A DNA stretch of 64,000 nucleotides from Myxococcales bacterium (GTDB lineage Bacteria; Myxococcota; Myxococcia; Myxococcales; Myxococcaceae): positions 35,434 to 99,433 of the forward strand of contig JACPVI010000082.1 of NCBI GenBank assembly GCA_016191815.1, in the 5' to 3' direction. A program made the position numbers and the translations under genes. Below the pieces are notes generated by a model that worked only from the letters and a program-made list of their open reading frames with translations, was not told where the DNA came from and searched no databases. Below are positions 34,593-43,005 of the stretch, piece after piece (position 1 is the stretch's first letter; the number at the start of each line of letters is the position of its first letter).

Positions 34593-35746
34593 GCCGCCGA
34601 GGAGCAGAACTGCTCGTAGTCGATGAACTCGATCTTCGCGCCGGCCTGGCACACCGGGCAGCTCGGATCGCGCCTCAGCTTGAGCTCGTGGAACCGCGTG
34701 CCGAGCGCGTCGAAGGTGAGGAGCCGGCCGATCAGCGGGCTGCCCTTGCCCAGGATGAGCTTCAGGGTCTCGCTCGCCTGGAGCAGCCCCACGATCCCCG
34801 GCAGGACGCCAAGGACGCCGGCCTCGGCGCAGGAGGGCGCCATGTCCGCCGGAGGAGGGTGGGGGTAGAGGCAGCGGTAGCAGGGGCCCGCCCCGGGCTT
34901 GAACACCGTCACCTGCCCCTCGAAGCGGTAGATGGAGCCGTGCACGTTCGGCTTCCCCAAGGACACGCAGGCGTCGTTGAGCAGGTAGCGGGTGGGGAAG
35001 TTGTCCCCGCCGTCGAGCACCACGTCGAACGGCGCGAGCACCCCGAGCACGTTCTGGGAGGTGAGCCGCTCCTGGAAGGGGATCACCTTCACGTCGGGGT
35101 TCAGCGCGGAGATGGCGATCTTCGCGCTCTCCGTCTTCGGCATCCCGGCGCGCTCCTGGGTGTGAAGGATCTGCCGCTGCAGGTTCGAGAGGTCCACCAC
35201 GTCGCTGTCCACCACCCCCAGCGTCCCCACTCCGGCGGCGGCGAGGTAGAGGGCCGCCGGCGAGCCCAGCCCCCCCGCGCCCATCAGAAGCACCTTGGAC
35301 TTGAGCAGCTTCCCCTGGCCCTCCTCGCCGACCTCGGGGATGACCAGGTGGCGCCGGTACCGCTCCTTCTGCTGGGGGCTGAGCACCAGCGGCTTCTCCA
35401 CCGGGAACGAGGCGTCGTGCCAGCGGCTGTAGCCGCCCGCCATCGAGGCCACGTTGGAGTAGCCCATCTCCTTGAGCGTCTTCGCCGCCAGGGCCGACCG
35501 CGCGCCGCCCGCGCAGTAGAGCACCACCTCCTCGTCCCGGCGGACCTTCTCCTCGATCCTCATCTCCAAGAAACCGCGGGGAACCGAGATCGCCCCGGGG
35601 AGCCTGCCCGCGGAGAGCTCCTCGCCTTCGCGCACGTCGACCAGCTTCACCGGCCTCCTCTGGTCGATCATCCGCTTGACGTCGTCCACGGAGACCTCGC
35701 GGATCTCCTTCTTCAGGGTGGAGAAGATGTCTCTGAAGGTTGGCAT
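34589..35746 (-). CDS. MoeB/ThiF-type adenylyltransferase with N-terminal rhodanese domain
   Basis: Activates the C-terminal Gly-Gly of a small sulfur-carrier protein such as MoaD, ThiS or CysO. The order here is rhodanese first: DVREGEELSAGRLPG and the active-site Cys C78 in LYCAGGARS, followed by the ThiF fold. The nucleotide-binding GAGGLG is at 156-161, with conserved DVVDLSNLQRQ. Zinc-binding pairs are in PCYRC and CPVC near the end. In MOCS3 and CysO-type enzymes the rhodanese is C-terminal; the reversed order is known in several bacteria. The ATG at 35746 starts the conserved region. Confidence 0.87.
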   Translation of the reverse strand: MPTFRDIFSTLKKEIREVSVDDVKRMIDQRRPVKLVDVREGEELSAGRLPGAISVPRGFLEMRIEEKVRRDEEVVLYCAGGARSALAAKTLKEMGYSNVASMAGGYSRWHDASFPVEKPLVLSPQQKERYRRHLVIPEVGEEGQGKLLKSKVLLMGAGGLGSPAALYLAAAGVGTLGVVDSDVVDLSNLQRQILHTQERAGMPKTESAKIAISALNPDVKVIPFQERLTSQNVLGVLAPFDVVLDGGDNFPTRYLLNDACVSLGKPNVHGSIYRFEGQVTVFKPGAGPCYRCLYPHPPPADMAPSCAEAGVLGVLPGIVGLLQASETLKLILGKGSPLIGRLLTFDALGTRFHELKLRRDPSCPVCQAGAKIEFIDYEQFCSSAA

Positions 35747-35831
35747 GGCTTCCTCGCGAGCGGCCGTATCCGCTGGGGCCGAGCCCACCATATAACCCAG
35801 GGCGGCGGGAGTTTTCAGGGGAGGCCTCCCG

Positions 35832-36587
35832 ATGGACCGTCCGCTGGAGGGAAAGGTGGTGCTGGTCACCGGGGCCGCGGTGCGGCTGGGGCGCGCGCTC
35901 GCCCTGGGCCTCGGCCGGGCAGGCGCCTCTGTGGCGGTGCACTACCACTCCTCGCACGAGGAGGCCGAGCGGGTGGCGGCGGAGATCCGCGCCGACGGCA
36001 ACCGGGCTGCCGCCCTCGGCGCCGATCTCACCCGCAGCGAGGAGACCGTGACTCTGGTCGCACGGACAGAGGCCGAGCTGGGGCCGATCGCCGGCCTGGT
36101 CAACAGTGCGGCGGTGTTTCACCGGGCGGATCTCGCCGACACCGCCCCGGAGCTGCTCGATCGGCTGTGGGCAATCAACGCGCGCGGGCCATACCTGCTC
36201 ACCAGGGAAGTGGCCGGCCGGATGCTCGCCCGCGAAGGGGGCGCGGTGGTGAACGTGCTGGACGTGGGAGGCGCCATCAGCGCTTGGCGGCACTACTCCG
36301 CCTACTGCATGACCAAGGCGGCGATGGCTGCTCTGACGCGTTGCCTCGCCCTCGAGCTGGCGCCGAAAGTCCGCGTCAACGCCGTGGCGCCCGGCACGGT
36401 GCTGCCCCCCCCGGGCCTGTCGGACGCCGAGCTCTCGGCGTTGCGCCGCCGCATTCCCTGGGGGCGATTCGCCGCGGAGGAAGAGGTCGCCCACGCGGTG
36501 TGCTTCCTCCTGGCGGGGCCTGCGTTCATCACCGGACAGATCCTGGCGGTGGACGGCGGGCGCTCTTTGGACAGCGGCCCACCCTGA
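35832..36587 (+). CDS. SDR-family reductase, pteridine-reductase-like
   Basis: A 251-residue short-chain dehydrogenase/reductase. TGAAVRLGRALA (from residue 13) is closer to the TGaaRRiGRA signature of PTR1 and FolM than to ordinary SDRs. The YxxxK pair is Y158 and K162 in YCMTKAA. The usual catalytic Ser before it is not present; the region reads NVLDVGG, with Asp where pteridine reductases also use Asp. A reduction of dihydrofolate or pterins is thus possible. The stop is two bases before a truncated IscA-like gene. Confidence 0.75.
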   Translation: MDRPLEGKVVLVTGAAVRLGRALALGLGRAGASVAVHYHSSHEEAERVAAEIRADGNRAAALGADLTRSEETVTLVARTEAELGPIAGLVNSAAVFHRADLADTAPELLDRLWAINARGPYLLTREVAGRMLAREGGAVVNVLDVGGAISAWRHYSAYCMTKAAMAALTRCLALELAPKVRVNAVAPGTVLPPPGLSDAELSALRRRIPWGRFAAEEEVAHAVCFLLAGPAFITGQILAVDGGRSLDSGPP

Positions 36588-36589
36588 CG

Positions 36590-36715
36590 TTGGATGGCGC
36601 GGCGACCGAACCCCTGGCCGCCCCCCTGCGGCTGACCGAGCGCGCGACCTCCCAGGTGAAGGAGCTGATCCGCGAGCGGGGCATCGAGGGCTATGTGCTC
36701 GTGGTGCGGGTCGTG
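36590..36715 (+). pseudogene. IscA/HesB-like iron-sulfur carrier, 5' fragment
   Basis: A TTG at 36590 opens LDGAATEPLAAPLRLTERAT, followed by a helix ending ERGIEGYVLVVRV. This is the start of an A-type iron-sulfur carrier (LTERA..VKELI..RG..GY.LRV). After about 42 residues it turns into Arg/Ser-rich sequence that is antisense to the thioesterase gene. None of the three conserved cysteines is present. The gene has lost its 3' part, probably in a deletion that also fused its remnant to the 3' end of the neighbouring thioesterase. Confidence 0.45.
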
Positions 36716-37230
36716 CCGGCTCCCGCCAAGACCTGCCTCCAGGCGTGCACCTGGTCGCGCCGCGACAGCCGCTCGTCGCGCCGCGCGTGGGCCTCCTGGA
36801 AGGCGCGCCGCTCGGCCTCCGACTCGAGCTTGAGCGGCGGCACCGGGACCTTGGCACCTTCCGCGGAGAGCGCGACGAAGGTGAGCAGCGCGCTGGTGGT
36901 GAGCTTCCGCTCGCCGGTGAGCGGGTTCTCGGCGGTGACGGTGACACCCACCTCCATCGAGGTGTGGAAGGCGGCGAGCACTCTCGCGCGGAGGATGACG
37001 ATCCACCCCACGCGGATGGGCGCGTGGAAGTGCAGCTCGTCCATCGAGGCAGTCACCACCACCTGGCGGCAGTGCCGTTGGGCGGCGATCCCTCCGCAGA
37101 TGTCGATCCACTCCATCACCTTGCCACCGAAGGCCGCGTTCAGGGGGTTGGCGTCGGGAGGGAGGATCATCTGCGTCATCATCACCTCGGACTCCGAGGG
37201 GGACTTGGGCTCGAGGGCAGGGTCGCTCAT
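36691..37230 (-). CDS. Acyl-CoA thioesterase, hotdog fold
   Basis: A 179-residue hotdog-fold thioesterase. MMTQMILPPDANPLNAAFGG, VMEWIDICGGIAA and MDELHFHAPIRVG match the YciA/acyl-CoA hydrolase group. The conserved Asp in WIDICGG is the likely catalytic residue. The last 20 residues (HAWRQVLAGAG) lie in the junction with the IscA remnant and probably are not native. The ATG at 37230 begins the conserved region. Confidence 0.83.
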   Translation of the reverse strand: MSDPALEPKSPSESEVMMTQMILPPDANPLNAAFGGKVMEWIDICGGIAAQRHCRQVVVTASMDELHFHAPIRVGWIVILRARVLAAFHTSMEVGVTVTAENPLTGERKLTTSALLTFVALSAEGAKVPVPPLKLESEAERRAFQEAHARRDERLSRRDQVHAWRQVLAGAGTTRTTST

Positions 37231-37327
37231 GAGCCGAGTGTAGAGCACCGTGGGGTGCCTGCTGCGAGCGGCGCGGTGCTCTGCCCCGGAGTTGTTGGCG
37301 CGCCGATTCGCGTGGTACTCAAAGGAC

Positions 37328-37549
37328 ATGCCGCTCTTCGAGTACCGATGCACTGGCTGCTCCCACCGCTTCGAGGTGCTGGTGCGCCAGGGCGAGTCGC
37401 CCACCTGTCCCCGCTGCCAGGGCTCGGAGCTGGAGAAGCTCCTCTCGGTGTTCGCGGTGGGAGGCGACCACCAGCCGGCGCGCGCGGCCACCCCGTGCGG
37501 CGGAGTTTGCTCCGATCCGCGCGGCCCCGGGGCTTGCCCTCTGGCCTAG
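37328..37549 (+). CDS. FmdB-type zinc-ribbon regulatory protein
   Basis: A 73-residue protein beginning MPLFEYRCTGCSHRFE, with a second CxxC in TCPRCQGSE. This four-cysteine zinc ribbon is the FmdB family. Members are small and often lie near other genes without a fixed partner. The C-terminal half is low in conserved features (CGGVCSDPRG). The 3' end overlaps the convergent cotH by four bases. Confidence 0.8.
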   Translation: MPLFEYRCTGCSHRFEVLVRQGESPTCPRCQGSELEKLLSVFAVGGDHQPARAATPCGGVCSDPRGPGACPLA

Positions 37550-38970
37550 CGGACCTCCCAGGTCTTCGGGTCGGCGGCGCTTCGCTCGTAGCGCTGTCCT
37601 CCCGGGAGAACGCCGTAGAAGAGCGCGTCGCGCACGCCGATCACGCTCTCGCCGTCGAACAGGCCCAACTCGCCCTTCTCTGCGAACGAGAGCGACAGCT
37701 CCCCCGCGGTGAAGCGGACCGACTCGCCCGGTGAGAGCGTGAGCGCCGGAAGGTTGGGCGTGAGCGAGCGGCGCAGGTTGGTGGTGAGCACCTTGCCGTT
37801 CAGCGAGACCGGCGCCTCCCCGAAGTTCCGCACCTCCACCCAGCCCTCCTGGGGATCGAACCGGGAGAAGGCCAAGCCCACCGGGCGGGAGCGGTACTTC
37901 GCCAGCTCCGCCTTCACGAAGTCGTTGCGAAGGGTGAAGTACTTTTTCAAGAACTCGCGGCCGTAGGTGAACTTCGCCTGGTCGATCCAGGGATCCTCTG
38001 CGGCGTGCGGCGCCAGCAGCGCGTGGATGGCGTCGATCCGCGGGTGCATGACCTCGGGCTTGAAGAGCTGCGCGATGGCGCGCTCGATGACTTGGCTCAG
38101 CCGCTCCCGGAGGGCCGGGTTCAGCGCGATGCGGGCGTCCATCGCCATCACCCTGAAATAGCGGTCCAGCTCGAAGTGCCGGCGGAGGGCGGCCTCGAAG
38201 TCGGGCTCGGGAGTGAAGTTGATCGCCCCAAGCAGCTCGTCGAGCGGCGCCAGCCCTTCCTGCTTGTTGGTCCTTTGCGTCCACCGCTCCTGGTAGGAGG
38301 CCCGCCAGGTCTTCATCTCGCAGTCCTTCGAGCCGCAGCGGTAGACGGTGGGGTTGGAGTCGAGGAAGCCGACGTCCTCGAAGAGGTGCTTGTCCACGTG
38401 GTCGAGATCGAGGAACACCCCTTCGTACCTGCCGTTGATCACCAGCCGCACGTACCTGGCCCGCGAGGCGGGCACGCCCATCGCCCGGAGCAAGTCGTAG
38501 CCCAGCTTCTCCACCATCATGGTGCAGTCCTGGTACTCGGCGATCAGCTCCAGGTCGTCGCGGCCGTCGAACCGCACGCCTTTGGGAAAGCTCACCCGCC
38601 AGCTCTTCTTGGGGAAGTAGCGGGCGCTCGAGCCGCGGATGCGCACGTTCACCGGTCGGCTCCGGCCGCGGAACAGGAAGGTCGCCGGCTGCTCGGGCGT
38701 GAAGGGGTCGGCGGCGAACTTGTCCATCGCCTCCTGGGGGATCTCGAGCTGGTACTCCTCCAGGCGTTGCTGCAACGGCGGGAGCGCGAACATGACGTCG
38801 GGCGCCGGCGGAGTTCCCCGGGTGGCGGGCTCCCGCTGCCCCACCCCCGGTGTCGCTACCACTTCCTCGAAGGCGCTGGGCGGATGCGCCGCCGGCTCGA
38901 GAATCGGCGGCTCCGCCCCGGTGCAGCCAATCACTCCCAACAACACACACGAGATCCCGGTCCGAGCCAT
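37546..38970 (-). CDS. CotH-family lipoprotein
   Basis: Signal peptide with a lipobox (VLLGVIGC). Residues about 70-330 are a CotH kinase domain (NVRIRGSSARYFPKKSW, RYVRLVINGRYEGVFLDLDH), related to the spore-coat kinase CotH. A lamin-tail-like domain occupies about 390-470 (GWVEVRNFGEAPVSLNG). The start at 38970 has GGAGGGGG five bases upstream. CotH genes commonly occur with VTC and DUF4956 genes in bacteria. Here the partner cluster is 6 kb away, and an inverted repeat with the same core precedes both. Length is 474 residues. Confidence 0.85.
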   Translation of the reverse strand: MARTGISCVLLGVIGCTGAEPPILEPAAHPPSAFEEVVATPGVGQREPATRGTPPAPDVMFALPPLQQRLEEYQLEIPQEAMDKFAADPFTPEQPATFLFRGRSRPVNVRIRGSSARYFPKKSWRVSFPKGVRFDGRDDLELIAEYQDCTMMVEKLGYDLLRAMGVPASRARYVRLVINGRYEGVFLDLDHVDKHLFEDVGFLDSNPTVYRCGSKDCEMKTWRASYQERWTQRTNKQEGLAPLDELLGAINFTPEPDFEAALRRHFELDRYFRVMAMDARIALNPALRERLSQVIERAIAQLFKPEVMHPRIDAIHALLAPHAAEDPWIDQAKFTYGREFLKKYFTLRNDFVKAELAKYRSRPVGLAFSRFDPQEGWVEVRNFGEAPVSLNGKVLTTNLRRSLTPNLPALTLSPGESVRFTAGELSLSFAEKGELGLFDGESVIGVRDALFYGVLPGGQRYERSAADPKTWEVR

Positions 38971-39055
38971 CGGCCCCCTCCACGCACGCAGCCCGGACGA
39001 GCAAGGTCCGTGCTCGCCTGGCTTGCCTGGAGTTGGGGACCGCGATTCCTCCGGC

Positions 39056-39071
39056 GGGAACTTTCGTTCCC
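39056..39071. promoter_or_regulatory. Inverted repeat upstream of cotH
   Basis: GGGAAC-TTTC-GTTCCC is a perfect 6-base inverted repeat with a 4-base loop, 86 bases before the cotH start. Its outer half-sites and spacing, GGGAA-N6-TTCCC, equal those of the repeat upstream of the VTC operon (31734-31749). I found no third copy by eye in the window. Confidence 0.45.
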
Positions 39072-39109
39072 CCGCGGTGGCGGCCGTTTCGCCCTCGCCG
39101 GCGCGCCTG

Positions 39110-39136
39110 GTGCTCTGCACACCCCGGGCAGAGCAC
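39110..39136. terminator. Hairpin downstream of the deoxynucleoside kinase gene
   Basis: GTGCTCTGC (39110-39118) pairs perfectly with GCAGAGCAC (39128-39136) around a nine-base loop. It begins within the stop codon of the leftward kinase gene. There is no T-run, so it may act as a transcript-end stabiliser or a weak terminator. Confidence 0.45.
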
Positions 39137-39801
39137 TAGCCCGCGAGGAAGGTAGTCACGCGGTCCATCAGCTCGTCGCGCCCGCGGCCGGAGCGGATGT
39201 CCAGGCTGGTGACATCGACGGTGAGGCAGTCGATGCCGTACTTGTTCTTCATCACCATCGGGAAGCTCGAGTAGTAGCCGTTCAGCCCGCGGAGAAAGGC
39301 GGCGCCGATGCCTCGCTCCTCCTCGCGGCCGCGGGCGCGGATCCGCTCCAGCAACACGTCGATGCCGGGCACGTCGAAGCAGATCACCTTGTCCGGCTGG
39401 GCCACCCCGCGGGTGAGCCGCTTGAAATAGTCGAAGTACAGGTCCAGCTCGGCGTCGGTCATGTTCCCGAGGCCGTGGAGGTACTTGGCGAAGATCTCCG
39501 GGTCCTCGTACAGCGTCCGGTCCTGGATGCAGGACTTCCGCACCGTGTGGATCAGCTCGTGGTGCTCGACCCGCTTGATCAGGAACTCGAGCTGCAGGGT
39601 GAACGACCACCGCCTCATCTCGGCGTAGTAGTCCTTGAGGAACCGGTTGTCGATCACCGGCTCGTCGAACAGCTCGAACCCCAGGGACTGGCTGATCAGC
39701 TTGGCGGCGGTGGTCTTGCCCGCGCCGATGTTCCCCGCCATCGCCACGAACAGCTTGCGCCGGGGCAGGCGCGCGCGCAGCGAGCTGGAGAGGCGGCTCA
39801 T
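39136..39801 (-). CDS. Deoxynucleoside kinase
   Basis: A 221-residue member of the dNK/dGK family. P-loop GNIGAGKTT is at 23-31. The Asp-Arg pair in CIQDRTLYEDPEIFA matches the catalytic ERS/DRS-type motif, and the Arg/Glu-rich lid is RIRARGREEERGI. It phosphorylates deoxynucleosides for nucleotide salvage. The window gives no hint at base preference. It follows tdh on the same strand with 47 bases between. Confidence 0.87.
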   Translation of the reverse strand: MSRLSSSLRARLPRRKLFVAMAGNIGAGKTTAAKLISQSLGFELFDEPVIDNRFLKDYYAEMRRWSFTLQLEFLIKRVEHHELIHTVRKSCIQDRTLYEDPEIFAKYLHGLGNMTDAELDLYFDYFKRLTRGVAQPDKVICFDVPGIDVLLERIRARGREEERGIGAAFLRGLNGYYSSFPMVMKNKYGIDCLTVDVTSLDIRSGRGRDELMDRVTTFLAG

Positions 39802-39848
39802 GCCCGGCAGGCTACCAAAGGAGCGGCCGGGCGATCGCGAGAGAGCCG

Positions 39849-40870
39849 TCACACCCAGTCGAGGACCACCTTGCCTGATTGGCCCGAGCGCATCGTCTCG
39901 AAGGCGCTCAGGTACTCGGAGGCCGGGTAGCGGTGGGTCAAGACCCCCCGCACGTCCAGGCCGCTGGTGAGCATCGCGCTCATCTTGTACCAGGTCTCGA
40001 ACATCTCCCTGCCGTAGATGCCCTTGAGCACGAGGCCCTTGAAGATCACCTGGTTCCAGTCGATCGAGACTTCGGAGGGAGGGATGCCGAGGATGGCCAC
40101 CCGGCCGCCGTGGTTCATCCACTTGAGCAGGGCCCTCAGCGCCTCGCCGCTCCCGGACATCTCCATTCCCACGTCGAAGCCCTCGGTCATCCCTAGCTCC
40201 TTCATCGAGTCGCCGATGGAGGTCTGGCGGATGTTGATGGCCCTCGTCGCCCCCAGCCTCCGCGCCAGGGCCAGGCGGTAGTCGTTGACGTCGGTGACGA
40301 CGATGTGCCGGGCGCCCACGTGTCGGCAGATGGCCGCCGCCATCACGCCGATCGGGCCGGCGCCGGTGATGAGCACGTCCTCTCCGACGAGGTCGAAGGA
40401 GAGCGCGGTGTGCACCGCGTTCCCCAAGGGATCGAAGAAGGCGGCCACCTCGTCGGGGATCTGCGCCGGCACCCGGAACAGGTTCACCGAGGGGATCGCC
40501 ACGTACTCGGCGAAGCAGCCCGGCCGGTGGATGCCGACGCCGATCGCGTTGCGGCACAGATGGCGCTTGCCGGCGCGGCAGTTCCGGCAGTGCCCACAAG
40601 TGAGGTGGCCCTCGGCGGAGACGCGCTCCCCCACCTCGAAGCCGGAGACCGCGCTGCCGAGCTTGGACACCTCTCCGGTGAACTCGTGGCCGATGGTCAT
40701 CGGCACCGGGATGGTTTTCTGCGACCACTCGTCCCAGTTGAAGATGTGGATGTCGGTCCCGCAGATCGCCGCCTTGCGGACCTTGACCAAAACGTCGTTG
40801 GGCCCCAGCTCGGGCAGGGGCACCTCCTCGAGCCAGATTCCGCGCTCCCGCTTCGCCTTGACCAGCGCCT

Positions 40871-40874
<4 letters not shown>
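39849..40874 (-). CDS. tdh: L-threonine 3-dehydrogenase
   Basis: NAD-dependent oxidation of threonine to 2-amino-3-ketobutyrate, the first step of threonine degradation to glycine. Catalytic-zinc ligands C38 (ICGTDIH) and H63-E64 (GHEF) are present, and the structural-zinc cysteines C93, C96, C99 and C107 are in [15 protein letters not shown]. At 341 residues the length equals that of E. coli Tdh. The ATG overlaps the stop of kbl by four bases. Confidence 0.95.
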
Positions 40875-42064
<1,190 letters not shown>

Positions 42065-42158
42065 TCGAATCCCCCGTGTTGGGCGCGGAGCCCTTAACAT
42101 GGGCGGTGCGGTTGTGCACGCGCGCGAGAAAGGCGAGCATCGACCGCCGGAGGCGATC

Positions 42159-42407
42159 ATGCGGGTGGGCATCGACTGGGTCTCGGCGGGCATCTTCATC
42201 GGCGCTTTCGCCTTCGCGCAGGTTCGCGCGATCCCCATCGGGATCCGTTACGGGGTGCTCGCGGCGGCGTGCGGAGCGATCGCCATCTACCGGCTGCGCA
42301 TCGGAGCCAGCGGCGTGAACATGATCTTCGTGGTGGTCGCCGGGGCGCTGGCGCTCTACTACGCGGTGCGGGCGCTCAGGTCGGGGAACCGCCGAGAGCC
42401 GGACTGA
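42159..42407 (+). CDS. Small membrane protein
   Basis: The ATG at 42159 has GGAGG seven bases upstream. The 82-residue product has three likely membrane segments ([48 protein letters not shown]) and a basic tail. No family is recognised. It diverges from kbl and stands alone before a gene-poor stretch. Confidence 0.6.
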   Translation: MRVGIDWVSAGIFIGAFAFAQVRAIPIGIRYGVLAAACGAIAIYRLRIGASGVNMIFVVVAGALALYYAVRALRSGNRREPD

Positions 42408-42549
42408 CGGACGGCGGGCGAGCGGAACGATGAGCGCGTGCTCCGATGAGATACGAGCGCTACGGCAGGGAGTGACGGGCCGGACGCGCCCGGCGCTTCA
42501 ACCACCAGTCAAGCCCTGGGGCGTGGGCAGCTCGTCGCAGGGGCCCTGT

Positions 42550-42644
42550 AATCGTAAACGTTACGATTGCGCTTGCCTCCGCCAATTGCTGGATATCGCC
42601 GCTGGATTCTTGCGGGTTCCGTAATCGTAACGTTTACGATTACG
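42550..42644. repeat. Two near-identical palindromes 71 bases apart
   Basis: The first site is AATCGTAA-ACG-TTACGATT (42550-42568). The second has 11-base arms, CGTAATCGTAA and TTACGATTACG, around CGT (42620-42644). The cores of the two are reverse complements of each other. They are AT-rich islands in a GC-rich gap between a small membrane protein gene and a frameshifted antitoxin. They look like operators for a dimeric regulator or ends of a small element. The rest of 42408-42720 shows no coding sequence. Confidence 0.6.
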
Positions 42645-42721
42645 CCCCCCTTGCGAACCAATCCCCACCCCCGCCCCGTCTCGGAGAGCGCGCGCCATCC
42701 TGGAAGAGCTGCTGGGGAAGC

Positions 42722-42945
42722 GTCTGTGCCCACGCTGAAGGCCCACATCGATCCGGACCAGAGGCGAGCGCCGCATCAGTTGCGAGGAGATCTGGCCTGT
42801 TCGGCACAGCCGCCGGAACTGACGATCGGAAACGACCTGCGCCACCGGCTTGCCGCGCACGGTGATTCGCTGCGGACCTTCGGTGGCCCCCCCTCTCGAT
42901 GACCTCCCTCAAGCAGGCCTTCGCTTCCCGCAACTGCCTGGTCAT
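42722..42945 (-). pseudogene. Phd/YefM-type antitoxin, frameshifted, toxin missing
   Basis: An ATG at 42945 with AAGGAGG seven bases upstream starts TRQLREAKACLREVIERG, the Phd/YefM antitoxin N-terminus. In a run of seven C on the plus strand (42887-42893) the frame is lost. One base shorter it would continue ATEGPQRITVRGKPVAQVV and reach RSPLVRIDVGLQRG, the normal antitoxin course. No PIN, Doc or RelE toxin follows. The usual C-terminal toxin-binding end decays after about 75 codons. It is a remnant toxin-antitoxin locus with a homopolymer frameshift. Confidence 0.6.
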
Positions 42946-43005
42946 GCGTCCGGCCTCCTTGAGGTTTGACCAGCTGCCGTCCAGCGCCCGGCGGCAAGGT
43001 ACCGC

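Noticed and set aside
31794..36947. A 1717-residue open frame on the minus strand across the kinase gene
   Set aside because: It is antisense to well-supported genes (kinase, SDR, MoeB partly) and reads as low-complexity Arg/Gly/Ala, as expected when a GC-rich gene is read backwards. Only its last 165 residues, from 32291, look real.
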